64,000 nucleotides of DNA from Bryum argenteum (GCA_037043015.1 CM073321.1:21821001-21885000); one strand, 5' to 3'; shown: positions 46,780 through 59,672, counted from the stretch's first letter. Translations and numbers: made by a program. Notes: generated by a model from the sequence alone, not told the origin.

Positions 46780-48121
46780 CTACTTCCTTCCATCCCTTCC
46801 ACTTACACCATGCTTAGGCCGTTTCAAGGGTGTGACCGAAATCTGGCGTGCCCGGACTCTCGACTCTTGAGCCGTCGTGAACTCCTCGTCGCTCTTGTAC
46901 ACCGTGTTGGCCTCGCTCTTAAGCTTCTTTTTGTCCGATATGTTGATGCCAATATTGTGAAGCTTCTGAGCGGATGGGGATTTCTCCCACTCCTCGATCG
47001 GAAGTTGCCTAGCCACAGAATGGGTGTTCTTGGCTAGAGAATCAGCTGAGACGGGTGCACCTTCTTCCATCTTCGCCTTGCCCTTGGGAGTGGTCAGATT
47101 CGAGGGCCCTACATCGGACCTCTGCACCTCAACCGGAGTGGGACGTTTGATTGGAGTCTGCGCTAACGTACCTGTGAAGGCCGGTATTGTTGTCATGGTC
47201 TCAATTTGCTCGCGGACGGAGTCCAACATGACTTTTACCTCCTTACTGCTGTTCTCAATCCTCGTCGCGTACGTCTTGGCCGCCAATAGAAATTTGCGGA
47301 ATGTGTCCGCCTTGAATACTTCCGACTCTAGGATTCTGGCCTCAAACAGGTTGGCCTTCTATAGTACCTCGATCGGAACTTTGCAAATCTCTGTGAGCTT
47401 GACTACCTTCTCGTGAGCAGTTTGAATCGCTTGTTTGTTGACCGCGAGAGCGTCGTCTCTCATCCTGACCGTATCTTGTAGGCGCTTGTTGTTGAAGGTA
47501 AGCTTTGTGATTTGCTTCTCCAACTTCTCGGATTGCTCGTAGGTCGGCCTGCTGTCTACATCTGCCTTCACTCCGGCCAATGTCTCCACACCAAAATCTT
47601 TGCACATATTCTTTATCATTGTCTAGAAAGCAAAGTATTCCGTCGTGGCGTCCGTGAAATGGTACCATGCCCTCATCATTGGATCTGGATGATCTAGGGA
47701 TGTTTTTGCGAGACAAAGTCGAAGGCCGTTTGGCCGGATTGGTGTAGACTGTTTCCTTCCGGCCGCGAAAGTCTCACCTCGACCGGATCAAACTTCTTCC
47801 GGAGTCGGACGCTTAGTGGGGGACGGGGACGGGAGGATGATAACCGCTGGCGCTGCTTGCCGGGTCGGCTCCGGAACAGGCTCCACGGGTGCCTCCGGCT
47901 CCTCCTCTTCTTCATCTAAAAAGACGACCTTGTTGTTTACGTCCTCCTCAGATTCAAAGACTCCTTGGCTTTTGGTCCATCCGATCAAGGTCCATCCGAT
48001 CAACGTCCTCCTCAAACGTCTTCTTCTCTACGTCTTTGGTCGGAATGACAAGAAGCACTAACTTGATGAAAATCTTCAGCTCCTCCAGCGCCGCAGCGGA
48101 AGCAGATGCTGCTCTTGCCAT
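46780..48121 (-). pseudogene. Family G copy G3
   Basis: ATG at 48121 in a CCCAATGGCA context. LKIFIKLVLLVIPTKDVEKK and DVDRMDLDRMD follow, then a frame change to an acidic, proline-rich linker (VVFLDEEEEEPEAPVEPVPE), then a coiled-coil block (MCKDFGVETLAGVKADVDSR, EKLEKQITKLTFNNKRLQ), a stop near 47342, and a C-terminal part (FRKFLLAAKTYATRIE ... TPIKRPTPVEVQRSDV) to a stop at 46780. The FG.E.L..VK...D.RP motif also occurs in G5 (FGFENLNKVKKIADARPS). Long coiled-coil content suggests a structural or DNA-binding element protein, but function is unknown. Several frameshifts and stops. Confidence 0.6.
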
Positions 48122-48680
48122 TGGGAAGTAACCCGACAAAAAGTAACAAGTAGCTGGGCTGAGATCAGCTAGGGAGCCGGATCGGAACAGCAGGACAGAA
48201 AACAGAAAAGCGGAAGGCAAGAAAGCACAAGAAAGCATGATCGCAAGAAGGCGAGGATGCAGGAAAGCAAGAAGGCATGTGACGACAATGGCGGACGGGT
48301 CGCGTTTTGTAGGAAGGGCCGGATGCAAATCCGGCCGTCATAACCTGTCCGTACGCCATTATGATCGTCCGCATATGGAGCCGTCTTTGGTCAGTCCCGT
48401 CATTATTGTCCTTCCGACCACTCCGTCCTTCAGCCGCCGTCCTTCAAACCCCTATCTTGCTTCTGACAGTACGTCCTTGATTTTCAAGTGAGGAGTACGG
48501 GTTCGTGAACTCGACCTTCTTATTCAAAACTAACTTCTAATGATGACACATATTTGTTCATATTTATTTGTCTTATAATATACGGCCTACCACGTACTTA
48601 GGTCGGATTCTAGACACTATACTTATTTTTATTGCGCATCAAACATATGAAATACATAAAAACAGGATCCGACAAGTAGA
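48122..48680 (-). promoter_or_regulatory. Family G leader of G3
   Basis: Undisturbed copy of the leader that is split by CACTA A at 31.5-35.4 kb. In minus sense it contains GTCGGATCCTG, GGCCGTATATTATAAGAC (TATA-like), TAGTTTTGAATAAGAAGG, CGGCCGGATTTGCATCCGGC (a 20-nt imperfect palindrome) and CCTTCTTGC runs before the ATG. It could be an LTR/5' UTR. Confidence 0.5.
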
Positions 48681-48772
48681 CCCGGCTAAGCATCTGCAGT
48701 TTTGTCTATTCTCTACATATCTTGTAACACTACTTTCGTCCATCTTACTGAGGACGCTCTCTTCTATACTGG

Positions 48773-51365
48773 TCAAGTTAAGGTGGAAGACAACGCAACC
48801 TTCTTCACCGATCCGGCTTCGTCCTTCCCCAGATTCGCGGGCCGTTGTCCCTCCCCTGCTGCTATAGCCTGTCCAATCTCTGCAGGCGCAATCGCGTGGA
48901 TGGGTCTCCGGGTCGGAGTCGGGGCCTCTGCATCTGTAGACGTGGACTCCTTGAAACAATGTTCGTCTTGCAGTTTGGTATCTTCACCCCCGGTTTGACC
49001 ACTCAGGCATAGCAGCGCGGGTAGCACGTTCAGGGCCTTGCTCTACTCCACCAGTCTAAGGGTCTCCGGCAGTCGTATGACAATCAACACACGTGGCTCC
49101 ACCTGTGTACTCTCCTCCCGCGAAATCACTCCAGTTGGGTCCTGCGAAGGGAGTATCTCTTATGGGTCTTCCAACGCCTCCACAACCGATTGAATTACCG
49201 TTTCTTCTACCGGATTGACTACCGGTTGCACAACAGACGGTACTACTGGGTCTAAAACCGTTTCTACCATTGGTTCCTCAACACTCCCTTCCGATGGGTT
49301 GACTGGAGCACTCCCGGTGATAATCGACACCTCGTGGTCATTCTGAGGTCCGACAGGGCTGGTCTCCACCAGTAGAGCGGTTTCCTCCTCTCCTTTGGTT
49401 GGAGTAACCATTCCGGTATCCCCTGTTGACTTACTACTCTTGTTGGGCTGACGACTCCGAGCATCGAGACGTTAACCGGATTCGTGAGCTCGGGTTCGTC
49501 GGACTCCGGTACTTGAGTTGGCACGATATTCGTCAAAGGAATAACGTCGCGGACCTGCAGAGGGAAGGGCAGATAAAAGCTTATCCGCGAGCACCCGGAA
49601 TTCCTTCAACGCATGATTCACTCCCACAGCGTGTCTCCGAAGCAGCTCCACCGATCAAGATGAGTCGTCGAGCTGCTCGTCGTAAAGCGTTGTCTATGTC
49701 GAGGCCTCTCCATCCGTCCGGAATAGCTTTTCCAACGACTGCAACAGTGTCTGATCAATGATTTGCAATCCCCACTTACACCCTCCTTCTCCTTCATTGT
49801 CCTCTGCAAGGCTTTTGCCTCCCGTTCCGCCTCTAACTTTCCGGCCTGCAACTCTGCTACTTGCTTATTAAGGTCCTCCACGAACTCCACGTAACGCCCA
49901 ACGTTCAGTGTCCGGAAAATCTGGCCGAGGTGTTCTATACAAGCGAACAGCTGTCGGGTCTCTTGTTTCACGGTCTCGATGGCGAATTTGATGGGCTGTA
50001 GAATACCCTCACTGTGAATCGGTAGTACAGTTGGGGTAGCATTAGGGCGACTGTCGCGACAACTAGGGTTGGCACAGTCTGGTTGAGCGTCTCTGGTGGG
50101 TCCCATACCGTTGGGTTGACTTACTCTGGTGGCCCCGTCTGCTCTGGTTCTCTAGGTCGGCAAGACGCCTCTGGCTCTTGCATGATCGCCTTACCGGTCT
50201 CTAAACGTCTCCTGTAAGAGACTGGGTCGGGTTGATCCTCACCGCTCGGGATGGTCACCGGAGTGGATCCCGGATCCTGCATGACGGTGAGATCCGGGAA
50301 TTCCTCTTCCTCGCATCCATCTTCCGGATCAACATCCTCCGCACTAATCTCCTTCTTCTTCCTCTTAGCCTTCAGCTTCAAATTCCGCACTCTCCCTCCT
50401 GCAGACACATGTCAGGAAGTAGAGGTTGCTGACGCAATTCCCGGAGTGGCCACTGATCCTGGTGTAGCTACTGATCCGGGTGTCCCCCTCCTCTTTGCAG
50501 GTGATCGGGTAGGAGTCTGCTTTCTTGCCAACCGGGGTGTGAACTTCCTCTTGACCCTTGCAGAGCTCGTTCTAGGTCGGGCTGGGGTTTCCCATCCGGC
50601 TTCTCCTTCCTCATATGACATATTTAACTAAATATGGACAGTCCACGGTCTACAATTAACAACAATAGTTGCAAAATGATTTCTAGAATTTAGGTTCTAT
50701 GAAGATACTCTTCAAATATGTAAATTTTAAGGTCATGGATGGAGGGACTCCCCATGTTTTAAAGTCCATAAATAAGCCCAAAGTCCATATTTAGTTAAAT
50801 GATGCATTCATCTTCTTCTTGATCATCCTCTTCCTCGGATTGCTCCCCTTCGGCCTCTGCCATCGCTTTGGCCCGCCTTTACAGTACCCTCGTCTTCCTC
50901 TGGATCAGGTGAGTCTCCTCTTCTTGCTCTTCTTCTTCTTCTTCTTCTTCCTCCTCGTCACTTGCCTAGGACATGAATACGGATGGTATAACCTCAATGT
51001 CCCTGGTCGACCGGGTTGCTGGCCTCCGTATTGCCGGTTGCCGCAGAGTAGATCTTTAGAGCGCGCTCCTTGGCCAGACTTGATTCGGAACAGCCTTCTT
51101 CTTCCTCTTCTGCGGGGTTGTCTTAACGTACTCCGGTGATCTCTCTAAATTGATGACCGGTCAATCCGGATCTTTCTCCTCGGACTCCGAAGGCTGGTCG
51201 ACATGGAGAGCGCAAATCTCCACGAGTTGTAGCTTGTCCCAAGTTGCTACTTGCGCGGAAGTGAAGGTGCACTTTGGGCGTACAAATCGCTCTTGGAGTG
51301 GGAGTAATTGGTGGCGGGAGCACTTAAAAGCAGCAATCCGGACATTTCCAGTTGCGTCGCCATTC
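48773..51365 (-). pseudogene. Family G copy G2, interrupted by a MITE
   Basis: The minus-strand order matches G1. ERFVRPKCTFTSAQVATWDK (51305), TPQKRKKKAVPNQVWPRSAL (51110), a glutamate-rich stretch, a MITE (50799-50621), RVKRKFTPRLARKQTPT (50545), RVRNLKLKAKRKKKEIS (50390), DLTVMQDPGSTPVTIP (50300), coiled coil YVEFVEDLNKQVAELQAGKL (49890), a valine/proline-rich repeat (VVPSVVQPVVNPVEETV, 49235), and KALNVLPALLCLSGQTGGED to a stop near 48773. Frames shift several times. The C-terminal part after 49.5 kb is longer than in G1. It lies directly downstream, on the same strand, of a gypsy integrase tail (51688-52238). Function unknown. Confidence 0.6.
50621..50799. mobile_element. Small MITE, ~179 bp, inside G2
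   Basis: Inverted ends ATTTAACTAAATATGGAC (18 bp perfect), a non-coding centre, and an internal GTCCATAAATAAGC word. The ends resemble those of the 23035-23372 hairpin MITE. It splits the acidic linker of G2 from the downstream basic block. Confidence 0.7.
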
Positions 51366-51687
51366 CAACTTCCCTAACAATACACCGGCTACTACTCCGG
51401 ATGTAAGGGCCTAGTCAGACCGTAGGAACGACAGACCCAAGGGAACCGGATTATTGCTTTTTCCGGTAGACCTAATAATCTACTAAGATTAACTGGGTTG
51501 GCTGCCACATTAAGGAACTACTAATTGACCGGTTTTAGCCATCTAGTCTTTATTCCTAGCCATCAAAGTTCTACTTTAAACCCTACACACCCAACAAAAT
51601 TCAAATTTTTAGAGAACAAGGTTTCACATTACCCCTTTCTTAAATGTGAGCGTCCCTGCAAACACATTTATCTCCGTAGTAACCATT

Positions 51688-52238
51688 TTAACCGGAAACG
51701 TCCGCTGAGGCGTCTTCCAAATCAGAATCGGGTTCCTCTTCTATAATTGACTCCAGATGGTACCGCTTGACGCGAGATCCATTCACCCGGGTGGGTAAGG
51801 GATTACCTTGTAGATCCTCCAAGTGCAATGATCCATTAGCGATAACCTCTTTGACTTTGTAAGGTTCGATCCTCCGGTATGAAGCTTTCCGGGGAAATCC
51901 ATGAACCGGCTATTGTATAGTAAGACCAGGGTCTCTTCTCGGATTCCATGGACTTGCGGAAGGCAACTATCGAAGATTACTTTCTTCTTTTGACTTCCTG
52001 GCGGGGATGTTCGGTTGAAGATTCCCGAGTGGAATGAACTTCTAGTCCTGATAGCCAGATAGAGTAACGACATCACTTCGTTTAACTCTCGCGAATTGAG
52101 TGGTGGAAATCCGCTCAGCGTCATCCGGATAGGAAGTTGTAGAGTTAGAGAGAGAACTGGACAACAGTTTAGTGACCTATTGTCTTGGGAAGAAAAACCC
52201 GATAGTAAAAGCGATTGTAAGGGAAGGACTCCGGACAA
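51688..52238 (-). pseudogene. Ty3/gypsy integrase C-terminal tail
   Basis: The minus strand reads GIREETLVLLYNSRFMDFPGK, then after a one-base frameshift near 51885 IEPYKVKEVIANGSLHLEDL, NPLPTRVNGSRVKRYH and an acidic end, with TAA at 51690-51688. The order 'leads LLYNSR, PYKVKEV-NGSL-LEDL-G, VNG-RVK-Y' is the conserved C-terminal part of plant Ty3/gypsy integrases that follows the catalytic core. The catalytic core, reverse transcriptase and protease are absent. The upstream sequence breaks at a plus-sense leader segment (52190 on). Confidence 0.8.
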
Positions 52239-52588
52239 TTAGAAGTGAAGAAGAAGAGAGGCAGTTCAGGTGGAACTTCGATCATCCAAATCATCCGATA
52301 GAGAGTGAAGTAATTTTGCACTCTGCAAATTGAGAGGAAAGATTCTTCAGGCGACTCATGGAGGTAAAACTAAATCATTAATGAACGAGTATAGCGAGGT
52401 ATACTTGATTGCAGCTACAGTCCTTTGTGAGGAAATCGGATTAAGAGTTGTCCGGACCACTGTGGATTTGGGATTAAAGTCAACCGGGCTAAAAAGAGAT
52501 AGAATTGGTGTTAGGGATTGACCAGGTAAGGAATAGGTTGTATTAGTTCCAAGTACACACTTGCCACTTTCTATCCTTCTTCTTTCCA
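52190..52588 (+). promoter_or_regulatory. Leader of family G copy G5
   Basis: It matches the minus strand 45175-44850, so it is a repeated segment. It contains GATAGAGAGTGAAGTAATTT and a short run CTTTCTATCCTTCTTCTTTCC immediately before ATGGCA. It may be an LTR/5' UTR of the element carrying G5. Confidence 0.4.
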
Positions 52589-53336
52589 ATGGCAAGATCG
52601 CAAGCTCCGATCCAGGAGACTTCTAAGGTCTTGATAAAGCTAATCGTTCCAAGCATTCCGGCCGAGGAAGAAGAGAAGAAGTTTCTGGCTCAAGACCTGG
52701 ATCGAATGGATTGCGTAGGGATGCTGAACACGCCATGGTACCTGCGCGACGCAAGATCAAGGAAGGAGTTACAAACCACTTCGAAGGCACGATTCGAGGT
52801 CGACCGGGTCAGTCGACACCCGCCCTACGGAGAAAAGATTACGGCTTTGAGAAAAACGGGGTAAGATTGTGCGGCCAAAAACACAAGAACGTAAAGTCCG
52901 CCTTTACGGAGAATCCGCACAAGCATAATGGCTTCATGGTGGCGAATTGCAAAGAGCCCAGGCAGCGCGTTGTTATGGCGTTTCTAGCGCCGATATTACA
53001 TGCAAAAAAACCAGAGCGGAGCACTGTCCGGCTTGTCAACACCGTCCTAGGAGTCTTTCAAGGAGACTGCGAGGTGGATTGGGCCGTCCTCATCTGAGAT
53101 CTCGTCCAGAAGCTGGTAAACAAAATAGGTAAAAGTGGGCCTAGCCCTCTCACGCCTTTTATATATCACTTGTATAAGAAGGAGGAAGTTCTCATGGAGC
53201 GCGAGGAGTCGGATTACGAGCTAGCAATAGAACAAGAAGTCTTTGGAATCATAGATTTTGAGGAAGAGGATGACGGCCAAAGGACGTATTTGGATACGGA
53301 GGAGGAAGTATTGGGATCTGACGACAAAGCAATGGG
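52589..53336 (+). pseudogene. Family G copy G5, 5' part (split by CACTA C)
   Basis: ATG at 52589 gives IKLIVPSIPAEEEEKKFLAQ, DLDRMDCVGMLNTPWYLRD, then frame changes through CEPRQRVV-like, NCKEPRQRVVMAFLAPILH (52950), VRLVNTVLGVFQGDCEVDWA, SPLTPFIYHLYKKEEV (53150) and an acidic linker (DFEEEDDGQRTYLDTEEEV). The coding is cut at 53336 by CACTA C and continues at 60684. The MAFLAPILH...TPFIYHLY section parallels G1 (WYLVPILS...APFIYHMY). Several stops (for example TGA near 53096) mark decay. Function unknown. Confidence 0.6.
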
Positions 53337-53564
53337 CACTATAAGAAAACCATCAAATTTAAAATATCTTAAATAAGACATGTAAAGTCGTGTTAGACGT
53401 CTTAAAAATGACGTTTAGACTAAAAGTTGGGTTAGTGTCTGAGAAGACATCAAGAAGACATTTGAAATATAAGAAGATAGCTTAAAAGATAGGTCGTGTC
53501 AATGTAAACTTGGGAGGGTAAGAAGTGAAGAAGGCGATGAATTTCATTTTGATGTGGAGTTTTC

Positions 53565-53695
53565 CGTAGTCAATCAAAGCGTGACGTGGCTATGCCAAAA
53601 TCCAATGTAGACCGGGGAAACTTTAACGTGGCACTTGGGAAAATCTGACGTGGCACCCGAAAAAATTTAACGTAGCATGCCATGTCAACATAGTT
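53565..53695. repeat. Tandem ACGT-core words in CACTA C
   Basis: ACGTGGCACTTGGGAAAATC, GACGTGGCACCCGAAAAAAT and related units, complementary to 34705-34830 in element A. They are subterminal. Confidence 0.7.
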
Positions 53696-54387
53696 TTGAC
53701 TGCTTTTATACTGAAATAATGGTCATAAAAGACATTTGAAGACATCTGAAGATGTGTTATGAGACATTTTACAATGTATTTGCCAATGTCTATAGTGATG
53801 TATTTAGTAGTCTAAGCGCGTCATCCGAGTCATCCACTTAGACATCATAGTGATTACTTTTCATATTGCACGATGTCTTAGATGATGCTTTGCAAGATGT
53901 GTATAGGATGTTCTCTGTGGACATACAAAATGTTTTATAAGATGTCTTACATAATGTTTCAAAGATGTTTGCGAGGTTATTTTGGAGGTGTTTTCTGTGA
54001 TTTTCACAAAATGTTTAATAGGATGTCTTTAAAGAGGATGTCCCTCCACGATATCCCTCGACTACCATCGCTTGTTGGCGATACCTCTACAGTCATGTCC
54101 ATGTCTTGCCGCTGCACATGTTCAATAAGTCAATATCAACTGCATTTAAACAGATATCCACACAGTTAGACATTCTTCCAGACATTTACTTAGACAAGCA
54201 CGCAGACATCCTTGAAGACATCATTGAAGACAATGTTATAGACATTCATGCAGACATCTGTTTGCGCCTTGAGATCGTGTTTCGCTGCCTCTCTACAATT
54301 GCAAAAAAAAAACCACTCACTTACTCTGGCATACTTCTTCTATATTCATGTGTTTTCTAAGCTTTCTTTACAACCGTAAGGGGACCC

Positions 54388-56625
54388 TGTGGAACTTAAT
54401 TCCGGTGATCCGCTTTTGAAGCCACAAGTAGAGCCGTGGGGATGGTGTGTAATACTAACTAGCCTTACAAGCAATGTCCTTTTGATTTCTCCTTAGAATT
54501 TCAGTGCATCATTGAAATTCATACCTAGATCTAACTTATGTTGAAATTTTTTCTTCTTAGTTTCCATGCAACCTAATTACCACATAAAGGATAACAAGTA
54601 ATTAAACATGCAATTCACAGCTTAGACACAAATTAGGGTTGATTGGAACTTTTTGGGCACCGCTTCCGCGCAATTTTCATCACGGTTCCGATTGCAACAC
54701 CACACAATCAACTTTAGCATGACAACAAAGAACAACACCCACCTTCAATCACAAATACCATTCTACATGCAAATCACCATTAACTATACTATTAGACACA
54801 ATTACACAACAATCAACTACATGGTTTTTGGTAGACAAACCACCGGTTCATACTTCAAATATCACCTCAATACAACACTAGTGTAATGCAAGAAAGGATT
54901 TGGAAGTGAGAGAGACGAGCTCCCTCGGTATTGGCACTTGATGTCCCTGTTGTCACCAGCAGTCCTCCTCACCAATCGGCACCTTCACGGCGATTCTTCT
55001 TCTCGATCCGGCTTTTCACCTTTGACCACTTAGACAGTGATCATGCAACTCCGGTCCCGAAAAGAAGTTGTTTTTTCCGAACAGCTGCTGTTGAAATGCT
55101 GGCCAGTCTGAAGGCGAGCCTTGATCCTAGAAGAAACTCGGACATGAAGAGAAAATCGCAAGGTAACCGAACCAATTCCCAAACTGCACTGTCACACCAT
55201 CCAACAGGCTGTAAGTGAACAAGGCCACACCAGCATTGAATGAGCAATATCCTCTTTGGCTTGGTTAAGGAAGGAGACAAATTGGAGGAGTTTGGAATTG
55301 TGCTGCAATCATTGATAAAAAGAGCAGAATCAGCGGCGACCGCACGTGGCTGCTACTGTCGTGATGCAAACCGCGTCTCCCATCGCCGTCTCTTCGTTTG
55401 TCTCGCTCGCCTCCCTGCTACCAATGGCGCCTCCAATCTCCGATCTCCGTCTTGCTCGTATTGCCGTGGGCTTAAAACCGCCGTCTTCGGTTAAACTCAA
55501 GAAAATGGAAACGTCCTGCCTCGCTTCCGGACTGTAGAGCTACGATTCAGACCACAACGATACAAACCATGTAGCGTCACACGCACCACAAACAATTCAA
55601 CATCAACAAAGGCAACTCAGTGTCTGAACGGAGTGTCGAGAAAGTGAAAACGCCGCTAGTCGCTCTTGGACACACAGACCTCGATAACGAACACTTTGGA
55701 GCGAAGCAGAATTGTGGAGGTCCATGCGCAAACGTCCAGTTCTGGTACAACGTCGCGGAGGCTGCTGGCGTCGATGGCGCCGCTTTTGCTCTGATCCCGT
55801 TTCCACGCGATTGCCGTTAATCCTTCGATCCCCCTCTCCCTGTTATGGCCGTCACTGCTTCGATGGCGCTGCTGTTCCGTCTCCACGTATAAATCTACTT
55901 CCAGATAGGGAATATCTCTTCTAGAGACATCTTCACAGTCTCCCGAGGAACCTTACCACTTTGCTTTACGACCAAAACGACAGCTACCGTCGTGAAGAAC
56001 ACGGCACTGCACTGAGCCACAGGTTCTCATTCTGCACCCGAGGAACGTACATAATGGATCTTCAAAACACCAACCTACCTCTTTCACAAACCATCACCGT
56101 CACCACCTCTAGTAAGATGACGACTCAACACTCCTTCAGAAACATGATACGATGCTAATTTGATCCTCGCGCAAAAACTACTCGATCATCCACCACAAGA
56201 CCTAACTCTCCCCTCGGTCCCTGATCCGATTTGGATTAGTTGGAGCAAAAGCTTCATCTGCTCCAACGGATGAATGTGCGTTCATCCAACTAATTCATTT
56301 GCAGAGTCTAACTAAATTCCTTGATTATTTCGATTGGAGGAATCTAAGCAATTACAATGCAAATGTGCTAAACTATGAATAACAGTGGAAGCATAAAAAA
56401 TACCTGAAGCATACCATAAATATTGATACCAATCATGAAAACCAAATTAGAATAAAATAATTCAAGTCGTGGCATTTAGGCAAAACTCCACCCAAGGTCA
56501 TGGATTTCTCGGGAATCCAAAGATTTGGCCTAAATGTCCCAATTAGTAAATTAGAATAGGAGTAAACTAAAATAAATCTTATAGAAAGCAACTTCCGCAA
56601 GCGAGAACTGTTTCGGCAGTTCACA
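54388..56625 (-). mobile_element. E1b: 2.24 kb LTR-like element, GACCC duplication
   Basis: Minus orientation. It starts TGTGAACTGCCGAAACAGTT (56625) and ends GTTCCACA (54388). GACCC flanks both sides (54383-54387, 56626-56630), a perfect 5 bp duplication. It shares start, TTGGGACATTTAGG/GCCTAAATG blocks, GGATGAA words and CACGGC...ACTTGTGGC tail with E1a. The interior differs considerably from E1a, so the two copies are old or from different subfamilies. It is inserted within CACTA C, so it is younger than C. Confidence 0.8.
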
Positions 56626-57779
56626 GACCCCGACCCCTCATGTTCCACCATACAAAACAGAATTCAATCAACACAAATAGACATTCTTTTAGACATCTTC
56701 ATAAATATGCTCTAAGACATCTCTAGAGACATCATCATAGACATCTGATGACATCTTCAGGGTTTCAAGCACAACACATCTACTACAAAAAGTTTTTTGT
56801 TTTACTTCTCAACAAATCAAACTTTAAAGTTCTTCCTAAAACAAAGCACGTATAGTAAATCATAGGATTCTTCTATAATAAGTTTTAGGGTTTCTTCCAC
56901 AAGAAAAAAATACTACAGGTCCTAGGGTTTCTTGTACATCATGCTTTTGAAATTCGGTAGCTTGCAAATGATGCATGTTTCATGGCTCTCTCTACAACTA
57001 CTATTCTCTTATTGTACTTTACAATCAATTTTGAAATGAATGGAAACAATTTTGAAATCTTCTACACTTCAAATACCAACTCCTCAAAACAATTGAGGCA
57101 AAAATGAGCTTAGTGCAACCTCTACTTCCACCTAGAGGTTCCATGACCTAACTATGGCCTCAGCAGCAAACCCTAGTTACATGAAGAAGCAATCCCTAGC
57201 CTCTACACTCGAAACAATAACTGCTTCAAAAAATGAAGGCAAGAATAAGCTTCGAGCGGCCTCTACTTCTACTTAAAGGTCTCATGACCTAACTTTGGAG
57301 GCAGCAGCAATCCCTAGCCAACTCTGTTCATCCACTGAAGTAGATCAAAATCATCTTTGTAGATGGTTATCCATGTTGTCGTAGATGTCATCTTCAACAT
57401 ATTTAGAGACGTTATGTTAGACATCTTATTAGACCTCATGTTAAACATCTTCATAGACATCATATTAGACATCTTCATAAACATTATGTTCGACATCTTC
57501 TAAGACATCAAAGACATCCTGTTAGATATCTGTAAAGATAATTAGATATTCTTGCGAATTGTTCAAATATCTATAGTATTTTTTATTCGATCCAAGGAGG
57601 CTATAATAGGTTGTTTAAGTCCTATTTGTATCTTTGTTATCATTTAATCAATACAATTGACAAACTAGACGAATAGTAAAGATAATTTATTATCTATTTG
57701 TTATTTCATCTCTTCACTCTTACTATTCCCAATTTGAATAAAACTTTATAATCCAATTTGATTAATTTTTTCTGATTTG

Positions 57780-58640
57780 ACAATTTGTTCTTCATGCTCC
57801 AATTCGGATTCTCGCGACTGGATCTTTCTTCGCTATTTGGCTGGTTGGTTCCAAGTTGATTAAATACTAATTATTTTAATTATTTCTCACCAACTCGGCT
57901 TTGCTCCAACTTCAGGTTCAAAATCATCAATTCGACTTTTCCTCTGCCATTTCTCCCACTGATAGAATTCCTTCAATTTTCTCTGTCTCATTTGTATAAT
58001 TCACCAACTCGTCTTTCTCAAGCAATCTCTCTTTCTTCACCACTCGATTTACATTCTCACAAGTTAGCTTTTCATAATTTCTATTCGTACAGAACTTGCA
58101 AGTTTTCTTCACTATTCCAATTGTATTCTCAATTTGGATTCTTTTCCTTTTAACATACTACAATGACATTCCTAACCATTCCTTTAATATCGCATTCTGT
58201 TCACTCACATATTTATCTATTTGTGCATTACTCACTTCAACTCGATTACTTTAACATTCGTTCAATTCATTAAACTCACCCACTCGGCATCATTCATCTC
58301 CAATTAGGTTGAACACTCATTCTATTTATTATAATAATTCCTACCCGACAGATATTATCTTTTTCACTCTACTCGGATTCTCACAATTTGATCTTACACT
58401 CGACAAACGCATTAATAAGATAACTCCAACTCGTTATTTCACTCAACAATTCGTATTGACTCTTTTTCCTCCAATTTGTTAACATAGTAGATTTCTCGCA
58501 ACTCGAACTTCCACAGACAATTCAGATTTAACAATTCGTATAGGTAACTCAATCACAAAGACACACAATTTGTTCAACAAATCACAAACACACACACAAT
58601 TAGGCAAATTCCAAATTACTTCACATCAAAAATATCAATT
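57780..58640. other. Pyrimidine-rich stretch with AAYTCG words in CACTA C
   Basis: Many CCAACTCG, CAATTCG, CCAATTNGG and CTCG words at irregular spacing in a TTC/CTT-rich background. No coding potential. It could be an intron or a nested element. Confidence 0.4.
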
Positions 58641-59000
58641 AATACACAGTCAACACCGACTGGGACCGCAACATTTGACTCTCTACAAATGGGCCCGGTG
58701 ATCATCTTCTTCCCCCTATTTGTCTTCTTCCTACCGAGTAGTAACCGTTGTCCTCCCCCATGTGTTGATTCTCCTGTAGCCTATTCATATCCCTTTCTAT
58801 CTATTTGATCTTCTTTCCAATTAGTAAGCAACTACTTGATTTAAACTCATTGATTCAACATCTGCTTTACTAATAGATTCCAAAACTGAGATCGTACCAA
58901 TTGGAAAGTTTAAATTTTGTTTTGTGAAATTCCAGTTAGTCTACAATATCCAAAGCCATCAGAAACATCCAATTAGTAATATGTAAAAACAGAGTTTTCA

Positions 59001-59672
59001 TAAAGGTTGAAGAAGAGGTGGTACAGTACTCATGTGCTCCAAAGCGATTTGCAATCTCACATCAACATATGAATGCATTTGGGATGCGTTTGCATGTACG
59101 GACTTTTGAGGGCCGCCTCGTTACACGAGACTGAAGTGTAGTGGCAATCTACACACTACATCCACGTTGGGGGATTCGGAATGGGAAGTTGATTGACCGT
59201 ATTACGAAGCATGTGAGATACATCCAGGAATTACTCAAGTTGGACTATCGTAATCACTGCACGATGGTCTTGCTATGCGAAAAGGGTACGACCCTTAGGA
59301 GATGTGCGAGTGCCTAGTATTGAGCGTTACATGTACAACTTTAGCTTAGCGAACTTCAACCACATGGACAGTGCAATGCATCCGGATTCATTTCCATTCC
59401 TATTGCATTGTCAATAGGTATTTTCCTCAGATGACCCCACGAGACGCGGATGGAAGGTTGTGTGCCAAACTGATGTCTGCGGTAGGCACACAACACTACA
59501 AGATCGACTGCCATTGTCGACTGGAATCACAATCGGTGAGGACACGGACTTCCAAGGCTTACAACCGCATATTCTGGAGACTGAGGCAATTTGAAGAGCA
59601 TTAGCTACGGGAGGGTTCTATGTTCTAGCCGCAACAGATATAATCAATGATATTGAAATCAAAGAGGAGTAG
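59001..59672 (+). pseudogene. CACTA gene remnant with DUF4216-like region (element C)
   Basis: The plus strand reads (shifting frames, stops) CAPKRFAISHQHMNAFGMRL, then HVRYIQELLKLDYRNHCTMVL, ANFNHMDSAMHPDSFPFLLHC, VFSSDDPTRRGWKVVCQTDV and a C-terminal LQPHILETEA...INDIEIKEE with TAG at 59670-59672. The same order occurs on the minus strand in element B (62724-62084). 'FxFxxxxQQVFY/FxxDP..GW.VV' is the signature of DUF4216, a domain downstream of the transposase in plant CACTA genes. The transposase itself is not present here. Confidence 0.7.
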
